Part shown: in pieces, positions 1-6,842 of the stretch
Layout: each line of letters starts with the position of its first letter
Numbering within the stretch: the first letter of the stretch is position 1
Source of the DNA: an uncultured Clostridia bacterium
Lineage (GTDB): Bacteria; Bacillota; Clostridia; Christensenellales; Borkfalkiaceae
Assembly (NCBI GenBank): GCA_947627575.1
Contig: CANQWN010000002.1
Span: forward strand, 179,922-243,921
Length of the DNA: 64,000 nucleotides
Direction: 5' to 3'
Position numbers and translations under genes: made by a program
The notes under the pieces: generated by a model
What the model was told of the DNA's origin: nothing
The model's database searches: none
Seen by the model: the letters and a program-made list of their open reading frames with translations, nothing else

Positions 1-780
1 GGAAAGATACTTTATACCGTAACGCCCGCGCTTACGCTTTGGATTTTTATAAGCTGTATAATAGATGTTATAGGGCTTGGGACGAAAAGTTCGCGCGGGG
101 CGAAGATATGCAACTGCCTGCGCTACGCTTTCAGCATGTTGCTGATTATATTAGTAATAGTGTTGGCGTTCATAGGCAAATTCAAACCGGGCGTTATGCT
201 TTACGTGTTGGCTGTGGTTACGCTGGCGCAACTTATCATCAATATCGTGCGCGCGGCGCTTGCCACCAAAAAGAAGAAGAGAGACGCGCTGTATTCCGAC
301 GTTCCCGATAATTCCTCTGCGGCGCTGTATGCGGAAAACCGTCCCGCTCCTATGCCTGCGCGCGTAAGACCTATGCCCTCTGCGCCCGCGCCCATGCCCG
401 CGCCTATGCCCGTCTACGGCGTACCCGAACCGGCGGAAGTCGTTCCCGAACCCGTTGCGGAAGAAGCGCCTGCGGCGCCCGAAGAGACGCCCAAAGCCGA
501 AACCGTTGTGGAAACGCACAATGTGCTTTATACGGTGAACACCATTTACCACGGACCCACGGACGACTTTATAAAGAAACTGACGAACGAGGAAAAGATA
601 GAATTTTCGCAGGTGTTCCTCGAAAGATCGAAGGGCAACCTTTCAAACCTGCCCGCTTACACGATAGGCGGAGACAACAAAAAGTTCTTCTCCGGCGCGT
701 TCATTTACCTCGGCAGATGGCGCGACCTCGTATCAGACGGGCTTATGAACAAGATGTACAACGAAATGAATACCCTTTGA
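1..780 (+). CDS. Membrane protein with Pro/Ala-rich linker, 5'-truncated by window edge
   Basis: The reading frame is open from the first base of the window, so the true start lies upstream; the internal ATG at 136 falls inside a hydrophobic segment and is unlikely to be the start. Three hydrophobic helices are visible: one in the first 25 codons, then two around SMLLIILVIVLAFIG and MLYVLAVVTLAQLII. A short basic stretch (KKKKR) follows, then about 80 residues rich in Pro, Ala, Met and Glu that look disordered, then a C-terminal domain of about 75 residues beginning near YTVNTIYHGP. The topology suggests a cytoplasmic linker and domain hung on a membrane anchor. I do not recognise the family and assign no function. 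It ends in a strong terminator and converges with the sigma-factor operon. Confidence 0.75.
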   Translation, partial: GKILYTVTPALTLWIFISCIIDVIGLGTKSSRGAKICNCLRYAFSMLLIILVIVLAFIGKFKPGVMLYVLAVVTLAQLIINIVRAALATKKKKRDALYSDVPDNSSAALYAENRPAPMPARVRPMPSAPAPMPAPMPVYGVPEPAEVVPEPVAEEAPAAPEETPKAETVVETHNVLYTVNTIYHGPTDDFIKKLTNEEKIEFSQVFLERSKGNLSNLPAYTIGGDNKKFFSGAFIYLGRWRDLVSDGLMNKMYNEMNTL

Positions 781-791
781 CGGGTTATCCG

Positions 792-825
792 AAGGTTCCG
801 GTGCAAAAGCCGGAACCTTTTTTTA
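792..825. terminator. Intrinsic terminator between convergent genes
   Basis: A 10-bp perfect stem (AAGGTTCCGG at 792-801 with CCGGAACCTT at 810-819) with an 8-nt loop is followed by a T run at 818-824. It serves the + strand membrane gene. The 3' end of the - strand RsbW gene at 823 abuts the T run, so it may work in both directions. Confidence 0.85.
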
Positions 826-1188
826 TTGCTTTTTTACGAAAACACGGATAGCCCCGCCCTCGTTTTCTATCTCGCCGTAACACAGGCTTTTTATGATATA
901 CAGTCCCCTGCCGCTTTCCGCAAAGGGATCGGGGCGTTTGCCGTCCACGTCAAGCCCGCGCAGGCTTTCGGCGCGGACGGTTATGCTTATCAGATCGTCG
1001 CACAGCGTGCCGATAAATTCCGCCTCGTCGCCGCCGTGGCGGATGACGTTTGTTATAAGCTCGCAGGAAATAAGCCTGCTTGCGAACACGGCGTCCTCGT
1101 CCACTTCCTCGTCGCGAAGAAACTGCTCAAAGGCTTGCAGACGGGCGTTCATCTGTTTTAAATTTTCAACGGTAAATTTCACTGTCAT
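823..1188 (-). CDS. RsbW/SpoIIAB-type anti-sigma serine kinase (GHKL ATPase)
   Basis: A 121-residue protein of the HATPase_c_2 group, the size expected for RsbW/SpoIIAB. The N-box is visible as ELITN (residues 43-47, with the Mg-binding Asn) and the ATP-lid/G-box as SGRGL (92-96). Known role of the family: binds and inhibits a sigma-B/F-type sigma factor and phosphorylates an RsbV-type STAS antagonist. The start overlaps the sigma-factor stop by 4 nt (ATGA), so the two are translationally coupled. Canonical order puts rsbW before the sigma gene; here the intact kinase gene follows it and a degenerate relative precedes it. Partners are inferred from the operon. Confidence 0.85.
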   Translation of the reverse strand: MTVKFTVENLKQMNARLQAFEQFLRDEEVDEDAVFASRLISCELITNVIRHGGDEAEFIGTLCDDLISITVRAESLRGLDVDGKRPDPFAESGRGLYIIKSLCYGEIENEGGAIRVFVKKQ

Positions 1189-1916
1189 TGCAGGGCGTCC
1201 TTCAACTTTTCGAGAATTTTACGCTCTGCGCGGGACACGAACATCTGGCTTACGCCCAAAATCCTGCCCACCTCCGACTGTGATTTGCCCTGTGCGAAAC
1301 GCAGGTTTACCACCTGTTTTTCCATAGGGTCAAGCTTATCTATTTCCGCCCGCAACGATTCGTTGTCCTCAAATTGTTCAAAGCCGTCGCCGTCGTCGGG
1401 TATAAAATCGTACAACATTCCCTCGCTTTCGCCGTCTCCGCCCGAAACCTTGGAATCGAGGCTGACGGGGGCGCGGTATTCCAGCGCTTCCTGCACAAGT
1501 TCTTCGGAAGCGCCCAACTTTTCCGAAAGGTATTTAACCGTGGGCTTTTTGCCGTACTCTTTGAAATATTCGTTGCTTTCCTCACGCACTTTAACCGCGA
1601 GGGAATACACCCTGCGCGGCAGGCGCACCGCACGGGAATAATCGCGGAAATAATTTTTCAGCATACCCGTTATGGTGGGGGTTACGAAAGTGGTGAACTG
1701 CGCGCCCATATCGGGGTCGTAACGTTCCACGCCCGCAATAAGCCCTTCCGAAGCCACCTGAAACAGGTCGTCGTATTCCACTCCCCTGCCTACAAATTTT
1801 TTGGCGAGAATTTCGGCGACGTATATGTATTTTTCGACGATGGCGTTGCGCAGGGAAATATCGCGCGTTTTGCGGTATTCCCTGAACATTTGCATCTCCT
1901 TGCTGTCCTCGGTCAT
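1185..1916 (-). CDS. Sigma-B/F/G-family RNA polymerase sigma factor
   Basis: A 243-residue sigma-70 family protein with region 2 (KYIYVAEILAKKF, YDDLFQVASEGLIAGVERYD), region 3 and a region 4 helix-turn-helix (KSQSEVGRILGVSQMFVSR). It lacks region 1.1 and has the size and order of the SigB/SigF/SigG group. The start at 1916 is chosen because its ATG overlaps the stop of the upstream gene as ATGA; a longer frame to 1967 exists but has no support. Its flanking STAS and GHKL genes indicate control by partner switching. Whether it governs general stress or sporulation cannot be decided; the region 4 wording resembles SigB more than SigF to me. A CotF-type pair in the window shows sporulation is at least possible. 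Confidence 0.9.
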   Translation of the reverse strand: MTEDSKEMQMFREYRKTRDISLRNAIVEKYIYVAEILAKKFVGRGVEYDDLFQVASEGLIAGVERYDPDMGAQFTTFVTPTITGMLKNYFRDYSRAVRLPRRVYSLAVKVREESNEYFKEYGKKPTVKYLSEKLGASEELVQEALEYRAPVSLDSKVSGGDGESEGMLYDFIPDDGDGFEQFEDNESLRAEIDKLDPMEKQVVNLRFAQGKSQSEVGRILGVSQMFVSRAERKILEKLKDALQ

Positions 1917-2260
1917 ACTTCCAAAGTCACCTTGTTTATAACGCCTTTCACGCGGGAAATGTCGCACTTGCCGACGAGTGCGGATATCAGCGACAGCGAG
2001 AGGGCGTTTTCACATTCGGCGGGCGTTCCGCCCGTACCCGATATTTCGGCGCGCACGCCGTCCTGCGAGGAAAACACCGCCTTTACCCTTTCAAAGCCGC
2101 CGTTTTTAAGTATAAGCGCGCTTTCAGTTACGCAAAGTTTAAAATCCTCTATCCCGTCCAGATCCATATCCGCGGACGAGCAAACCGCCCCGGCTACGAG
2201 GCGCAACGCCGTAAAATACCCGTCGTCCGACAGGTTGAATTCAACGATGAAATCTTTCAT
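1913..2260 (-). CDS. Degenerate RsbW-like GHKL-fold protein
   Basis: A 115-residue protein between the STAS gene and the sigma gene, the place normally held by rsbW. Its layout resembles the RsbW fold (FTALRLVAGAVCSSADM as helix 1, then EDFKLCVTESALIL in the N-box position). The N-box Asn is replaced in that stretch, and I see no G-X-G lid, only GTGGTP. It therefore probably does not bind ATP in the usual way. It overlaps its upstream neighbour by 4 nt and the sigma gene by 4 nt, so stoichiometric expression with both is likely. Possible roles, all inferred: a non-enzymatic anti-sigma, an adaptor, or a regulator of the true kinase at 823-1188. Confidence 0.65.
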   Translation of the reverse strand: MKDFIVEFNLSDDGYFTALRLVAGAVCSSADMDLDGIEDFKLCVTESALILKNGGFERVKAVFSSQDGVRAEISGTGGTPAECENALSLSLISALVGKCDISRVKGVINKVTLEV

Positions 2261-2565
2261 CTCTCTATCCTCATAAGCGTATCAAGCGCGCATATTTCAA
2301 AAAGTTTTCTTATACGGGGCTGAACTTTTACCAAAGTTACCGTATGCGAATTGGCTTTAAGCTGCTTTACTATCTTTACGAAAGTGCCCAAAGTGGTGCT
2401 GTCGATAAAAGTGAGCGCGGCGCAATCGAAAACTATGTTTTTGGGGTCGTGAAGATAAGCCGCCTTAACTTCCTCGTAAAAATTTTCGCTTGCGGAAGAA
2501 TCGATTTCGCCCGAGAGCGTGAAGCACAGTTCGTCCTGTGCGGAAATAAGTTTTACCTGTTGCAT
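2257..2565 (-). CDS. STAS-domain anti-anti-sigma factor (RsbV/SpoIIAA type)
   Basis: A 102-residue single STAS domain. The signature around the phosphorylated serine is clear: FIDSTTLGTF, with Ser56 after Ile-Asp. In the family the unphosphorylated form captures the RsbW kinase and frees the sigma factor; phosphorylation reverses this. It is the first gene of the operon, with a modest SD (AAGGT) before ATG 2565 and a strong promoter upstream at 2645-2673. Its stop overlaps the next gene by 4 nt. Chain of action inferred from the operon: this protein, the RsbW-like proteins, the sigma factor. Confidence 0.88.
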   Translation of the reverse strand: MQQVKLISAQDELCFTLSGEIDSSASENFYEEVKAAYLHDPKNIVFDCAALTFIDSTTLGTFVKIVKQLKANSHTVTLVKVQPRIRKLFEICALDTLMRIER

Positions 2566-2644
2566 AAATTACCTTTTTGACGTTTTTAAACGGCTTTACC
2601 GCGCAGAAGTGCGGCGGAAAAGCTGCCTTTTGTTTTTCACTATT

Positions 2645-2673
2645 ATTTTATAACCATTTGCAGAAGTTGTCAA
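2645..2673 (-). promoter_or_regulatory. Sigma-A-type promoter of the rsb/sigma operon
   Basis: On the - strand: TTGACA (2673-2668), 17-bp spacer, TAAAAT (2650-2645). It reads into the STAS gene. No sigma-B-like element was noticed, so the operon seems to be driven by housekeeping polymerase. Confidence 0.8.
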
Positions 2674-2696
2674 TACCCTTTTAAACGCATTTGCGT

Positions 2697-2725
2697 TTGA
2701 CAACGGGGCGGCTATATGGTAAAAT
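2697..2725 (+). promoter_or_regulatory. Sigma-A-type promoter of citrate synthase
   Basis: TTGACA at 2697-2702, 17-bp spacer, TAAAAT at 2720-2725. The expected start of transcription is near 2732, giving a ~24-nt leader with GGAG before ATG 2756. It is divergent from the promoter at 2645-2673, and the two -35 boxes are only 23 bp apart. Confidence 0.85.
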
Positions 2726-2755
2726 ATCTGTAAAATTCACCACGCGGAGCTTGAT

Positions 2756-4129
2756 ATGGACTTTAACGAGGCGAACTTTATCGTCAAATACTCGCACAAA
2801 CTTTCCGAACTTGCAAAAGTTTCGGCTGTGGAAGGCGGCATAAACCCCGAACTTTACGAAAAATACGAAGTTTACAGGGGTCTGCGCGACAAAAACGGCA
2901 AGGGCGTGCTGTGCGGGCTTACCGAAATTTCGGAAGTGACGGGCTGGGAAACAGAAAACGGCGTGCGCAAACCCGTGGAGGGCGTGCTGTGCTATCAGGG
3001 CTACAACGTGAAAGACCTTGTGGCGAACAGCGTGAAGGAAAACAGGTTCGGCTTTGAAGAGACGGCGTTTTTACTGCTATTCGGCAGATTGCCCGATCTT
3101 AAAGAATACAAAGATTTTTGCGAAATGCTTTCCGATTTCAGGGTTCTGCCACGCAATTTTGCGCGCGACGTGATAATGAAGGCGCCCAGCAGAGATATAA
3201 TGAATATGCTGGCGAGGTGCGTGCTTAACCTTTACAGCTACGACCCCGATCCGGACAACGTTTCGCTTTCCAACGTGTTGCGCCAAAGCGTTTCGCTGAT
3301 TGCAACCTTCCCCCTTATGGCGGCTTACAGTTACAGGGCGTACCGCTATTACAACACAAACGACGGTTCGCTTGTGATACATAAGCCCGTGGCGGAATAT
3401 TCGCACGCGCAGAACATACTGCATATTTTGAGGAAAGATTCTTCCTTTACCGATCTGGAAGCGAAAGTGCTGGACATCGCGCTTACCCTGCACGCAGATC
3501 ACGGCGGCGGCAACGCCTCCACTTTTACCAACCACCTTGCAACGTCCACCGGGACGGATACCTATTCTGCGGTGGCGGCTTCGCTCGGCTCGCTGAAAGG
3601 TCCCAAACACGGCGGCGCGAACATCAAAGTTATGCAGATGTTCGAGAACATAAAGGAAAACGTGAAAAACCCTTCGGCGAAAAACGTAACCGACTACGTA
3701 AGAAAAATACTTGCCAAAAAGGCGTTTGACAGGACGGGGCTTGTTTACGGAATGGGGCACGCTGTGTACACCCTTTCCGATCCGAGGGCGGAAATTTTGA
3801 AGCTGTACGCGGGAAAATTGGCGATAGAAAAGGGGCGCGAGGAAGAATTTGCGCTGTACGACACCGTGGCTACCGCCGCCGCTCAACTTATACGGGAACA
3901 GAAAAACCTGAACAAACCCGTAACGCCCAACGTGGACTTTTATTCCGGCTTTGTATATTCGATGCTGAACCTGCCCACCGAACTGTACACCCCGCTTTTC
4001 GCCGTTTCGAGAATTGCGGGCTGGTCCGCGCACAGAATGGAAGAACTGCGCAACGGAAACAAGATAATCCGCCCCGCATATCAATGCGTGCGCGACAGAA
4101 AAAAATACGTACCCATAGACGAAAGATAA
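2756..4129 (+). CDS. gltA: Citrate synthase
   Basis: A 457-residue citrate/2-methylcitrate synthase that condenses acetyl-CoA and oxaloacetate. Seen: the active-site His region LHADHGGGNAS (about 245-254), the second His in YGMGHAVYTLSDPRAE, and the C-terminal Asp region TPNVDFYSGFVY. It is longer than the ~370-residue Gram-positive enzyme and resembles the ~450-residue form found in many Clostridia, with an N-terminal extension of about 60 residues. It is monocistronic: own promoter upstream, strong palindromic terminator downstream. No other TCA gene is nearby, so a biosynthetic role (toward glutamate) is an inference only. Exclusive use of citrate versus 2-methylcitrate cannot be settled from the sequence. 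Confidence 0.93.
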   Translation: MDFNEANFIVKYSHKLSELAKVSAVEGGINPELYEKYEVYRGLRDKNGKGVLCGLTEISEVTGWETENGVRKPVEGVLCYQGYNVKDLVANSVKENRFGFEETAFLLLFGRLPDLKEYKDFCEMLSDFRVLPRNFARDVIMKAPSRDIMNMLARCVLNLYSYDPDPDNVSLSNVLRQSVSLIATFPLMAAYSYRAYRYYNTNDGSLVIHKPVAEYSHAQNILHILRKDSSFTDLEAKVLDIALTLHADHGGGNASTFTNHLATSTGTDTYSAVAASLGSLKGPKHGGANIKVMQMFENIKENVKNPSAKNVTDYVRKILAKKAFDRTGLVYGMGHAVYTLSDPRAEILKLYAGKLAIEKGREEEFALYDTVATAAAQLIREQKNLNKPVTPNVDFYSGFVYSMLNLPTELYTPLFAVSRIAGWSAHRMEELRNGNKIIRPAYQCVRDRKKYVPIDER

Positions 4130-4131
4130 AA

Positions 4132-4160
4132 CCCGCGGCTTTAAAGCCGCGGGCTTTTTT
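4132..4160. terminator. Palindromic terminator between convergent genes
   Basis: A 22-nt perfect palindrome at 4132-4153 (CCCGCGGCTTT and its complement) followed by six T at 4155-4160. It ends gltA; the opposite-strand pseudouridine synthase stops at 4159. Confidence 0.85.
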
Positions 4161-4953
4161 ACATTTCGGGGGTTTGGCAACTTTCAAAAGTTTTGCCTTT
4201 AAGATAGCTTAAAGCCCCGTCCGCCGTAAGGGTTATGCTTTTGGAAACAAGCCGCTGGCGGGCGGCTGAGTATTTTTTGTTGAGAGCGGCGTCACCGTAC
4301 TTGCCGTCGCCCAGAACGGGACAACCGACATACGCGAGGTGGGCGCGTATCTGATGAGTTTTGCCCGTATGCAAGATAACCTCGCACAAAGCCAAACCGC
4401 CGCAACGCTTTAAAACCCTGTATTCTGTTATTATTTCCGCGCCTTCCCTGCCCACTTTAACCAAAGAACGCTTTTCGTCCTTTAAAAGCGCGGCTTTAAG
4501 CACCGCGCTGTCCGACGCAAAATTATCCGCGCAGACGGCGAGGTATTTTTTTATTACTTTTTTTTGCTTGAACGCCTTTTCAAGCTGTTCGAGGGCAAAG
4601 GCGTTTTTGGCGAATAAAATTACGCCCGCGGTGTTTCTGTCAAGCCTGTGCGCGGGGAACGCGCCCAACTCGCACGAAAGCGCCTCGGTGGACACGCCCG
4701 AAACCTTATCGGCGGCTATTATATTTTCGTCCTCGTAAATCACCGTATGGCTGGAAACGCTTTCCTGTTTGGGCGTGGTGTAGTAGGTAACCACGTCCCC
4801 GGCGCAAACGGGCGCATTTTTTCTTACGCGCGCGCCGTTTATCTTTATGTCCCCGCAACGCAAAAGCGCCGCGAAGCAAAAACTGCCCTGCGGGTAAGTG
4901 TAATCGGTGAACTTTTTAAGATCTCCGTCGCGATCTACCGTAAAAACTTTCAT
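4159..4953 (-). CDS. RluA-family RNA pseudouridine synthase
   Basis: A 264-residue pseudouridine synthase of the RluA/RluD family. Seen: an N-terminal S4-like region (LLRCGDIKINGARVRKN), the catalytic motif HRLDRNTAGV with its Asp, and the later family block HTGKTHQIRAHLAYVGCPVLGD. The target RNA position cannot be predicted. The start at 4953 is chosen because its ATG overlaps the feoB stop (ATGA); an open frame to 5019 lies inside feoB. It is the last gene of the ileS-feoA-feoB run, which may be a physical rather than functional association. Confidence 0.88.
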   Translation of the reverse strand: MKVFTVDRDGDLKKFTDYTYPQGSFCFAALLRCGDIKINGARVRKNAPVCAGDVVTYYTTPKQESVSSHTVIYEDENIIAADKVSGVSTEALSCELGAFPAHRLDRNTAGVILFAKNAFALEQLEKAFKQKKVIKKYLAVCADNFASDSAVLKAALLKDEKRSLVKVGREGAEIITEYRVLKRCGGLALCEVILHTGKTHQIRAHLAYVGCPVLGDGKYGDAALNKKYSAARQRLVSKSITLTADGALSYLKGKTFESCQTPEM

Positions 4954-6584
4954 AGCGATGAAACAAAATATACCGCGTAACTTGCAAGAAACGCGATAAG
5001 CGTTTGAAACAGCACGCACTGCAACGTAAATTTACAGCCCTCTTCCCTTACGCTTGCGGCAAACGCCGAAACGCAGGCGGGGCAGGCGAGTATGAATACG
5101 CACAGGGCAAGCGCGGCACCCGTAGTAAGTCCCGCGCCCAACGGCATAAGCATACCCACGGCGGCGGCTACGTTTTCCTTTGCTATTATCCCGCATAGCG
5201 CGGCGTAGGCTATCCGCCAATCGTCCACGCCCATCGGGCGGAACAGCGGCAACAGAAAGCCGCTTATCCTGCTTAATATGCTCTCCTCCGGCGCAACGTA
5301 GCAAAACCCGGGCGAGAAATGGGAAAGAAACCAGGACAGCACGCAAAACGCCGTAACTATCCCCGTCACCTTAATTATAAACCCTTTCAGATAAAAATAC
5401 AACTTAATTGTCACAGCTTTGAACGACGGAAAAAAGACGGGGGCAACTTCATACAGCAACCCCTCCTTTCCGCCCTTCAAAAGCACGGAAAACAGCAAAC
5501 TTAACCCCACCCCGCAAAAGTACAGCGCGACGAGCGGCGGGAAGGGATTTTCAAACACGGGGGAAAGAAAGGTTAAAAACACGGGCAGTTTTGCCGAACA
5601 GGGAATGTACGGCAATACGAATATGGTGCGGCGGCGGGCGGAGCGCGAAACATAGCCGCGGGTTGTGGCAATCGCCGCCGAAGTGCAACCGAAGCCCGAT
5701 ACAAGGGTGAACGCCGCCCTGCCCGAAAGGTTTACTTTGGCAAACAGTCCGTCCGTGCAAAAGGACAGCGCGGAAGTTATTCCGCTTTCGTCAAGCAATG
5801 TAAGAAACATATACAGAAAGGCGAGTTGCGGGATGAAACTTATCACCCCGCCCGCGCCGCCGAAAACGCCCTCTTCCAAAAGTGAGATAACCGCCTCGTT
5901 GCGCATCTCACCCGTGATAAGCGCGCACAGCGAATTAAGCCCGCGCTGGGTAAGCCCCTTTAAAAGCGCGCCCGGCATCCCCGGGAAAAAGGCGAAAAAG
6001 AACATAAAAATTATCGCCGCAACAAAAAAAATCAACGCGAAAAAGCGGTTGTAAAACAACTTGTCCGCACGCGATAATTTGCAATTACCCCCAACATATG
6101 CCTCATCTAACGGCATTTCGCGCTTTATTACGGGCGCAAACCCGCCGTCCGATAGCAGTTTTTTGAATTTTGACGGGGGCATATCGCAAACGGGCGCGCC
6201 GAGGATGGAGGAAAGTTTTTTTGCGTCGATAAATCCGCCCCGCCTTTTAAGCGCGCGCGTTTTTGTGACGTACACCACCACCCGCTTGCCGGAAGAAATA
6301 AGTTCGCGGGTGAGCGACAAAGAATTTTCCAATGTAAGCGCGTCCACCACGTTTACGACGAGGTCTGCGGCGGAAATTTCCTTCGCCGCCTCCTGTTCTT
6401 CCATCGAATAGGCGGAAAGCGAATACAGCCCCGGGGCGTCCGAAAAGACGTTTTTGCCGCATTTTTTGCGCGTAGCCGCGGTAGTTACGCCGTGGAAATT
6501 GCCCGTGCGCAGGTTGCTGTGCGTGAGGTAATTGAAGAGGGTTGTTTTACCCGCGTTGGGGTTGCCTGCAAGCACTATCAGCAA
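4950..6584 (-). CDS. feoB: FeoB-type ferrous iron transporter, short form with altered G4 motif
   Basis: A 544-residue membrane transporter with an N-terminal small-GTPase domain and a C-terminal polytopic domain. Seen: G1 GNPNAGKT (7-14), G2 Thr near 34-35, G3 DAPG (49-52), and the membrane Cys/Gly motifs GFGCTSAA and YIPCSAKLP typical of the FeoB gate. The protein is clearly shorter than usual (about 650-770). At the G4 position, where N-[KM]-x-D gives guanine specificity, it reads TKTR (107-110). Known role of the family: Fe(II) uptake across the inner membrane, helped by FeoA. It overlaps feoA by 7 nt. Altered nucleotide preference is inferred, not shown; a Mn or other metal substrate is also possible. 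Confidence 0.88.
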   Translation of the reverse strand: MLIVLAGNPNAGKTTLFNYLTHSNLRTGNFHGVTTAATRKKCGKNVFSDAPGLYSLSAYSMEEQEAAKEISAADLVVNVVDALTLENSLSLTRELISSGKRVVVYVTKTRALKRRGGFIDAKKLSSILGAPVCDMPPSKFKKLLSDGGFAPVIKREMPLDEAYVGGNCKLSRADKLFYNRFFALIFFVAAIIFMFFFAFFPGMPGALLKGLTQRGLNSLCALITGEMRNEAVISLLEEGVFGGAGGVISFIPQLAFLYMFLTLLDESGITSALSFCTDGLFAKVNLSGRAAFTLVSGFGCTSAAIATTRGYVSRSARRRTIFVLPYIPCSAKLPVFLTFLSPVFENPFPPLVALYFCGVGLSLLFSVLLKGGKEGLLYEVAPVFFPSFKAVTIKLYFYLKGFIIKVTGIVTAFCVLSWFLSHFSPGFCYVAPEESILSRISGFLLPLFRPMGVDDWRIAYAALCGIIAKENVAAAVGMLMPLGAGLTTGAALALCVFILACPACVSAFAASVREEGCKFTLQCVLFQTLIAFLASYAVYFVSSL

Positions 6585-6802
6585 GGTTGCACCTCTATCC
6601 TTTCGGCAAGGCTTTTCCTCAACCCCACGCGCGCCCCGCCGCTTACAAGCAAAATAGCGCCCCTGAATAGCGAAAAGCCGACGGCGGTTACTATACTGCC
6701 GTTGCGTATGCCCAACGCGCCGAGGCGGGCGGCAAGACTGCCGTATGCGCTTACCGAAACCACCTGCGCGCTTTCGCCCGGTTTAAGATTAAAAGCGGTC
6801 AT
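6578..6802 (-). CDS. feoA: FeoA-like SH3-domain protein
   Basis: A 74-residue protein with the FeoA core (LKPGESAQVVSV, LAARLGALGIRNGS, ILLVSGGARVGLRKSLAERIEV). FeoA is a small cytoplasmic partner needed for FeoB activity. It overlaps feoB by 7 nt. No Shine-Dalgarno is visible before ATG 6802; the start codon instead lies inside a perfect inverted repeat (6792-6823), so initiation may be controlled or may depend on an RNA fold. The ileS stop is only 40 nt upstream, so expression could come from read-through of ileS. Confidence 0.88.
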   Translation of the reverse strand: MTAFNLKPGESAQVVSVSAYGSLAARLGALGIRNGSIVTAVGFSLFRGAILLVSGGARVGLRKSLAERIEVQPC

Positions 6803-6823
6803 AGTATAAACTATGACCGCTTT
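6792..6823. repeat. Perfect inverted repeat covering the feoA start codon
   Basis: GCGGTCATAGT (6795-6805) pairs with ACTATGACCGC (6810-6820) across a 4-nt loop, and AAA/TTT flanks extend it to 14 bp. The feoA ATG (6802-6800) is in the stem. It may be the ileS terminator (only a broken T run, TTTTAAT, follows on the - strand), a metal-regulator operator, or an RNA element hiding the start codon. Confidence 0.75.
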
Positions 6824-6842
6824 GAGGCAAAAATGAAATTTT

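Noticed and set aside
3077..4180. 367-codon frame antisense to citrate synthase
   Set aside because: Shadow frame; it also crosses the gltA terminator.
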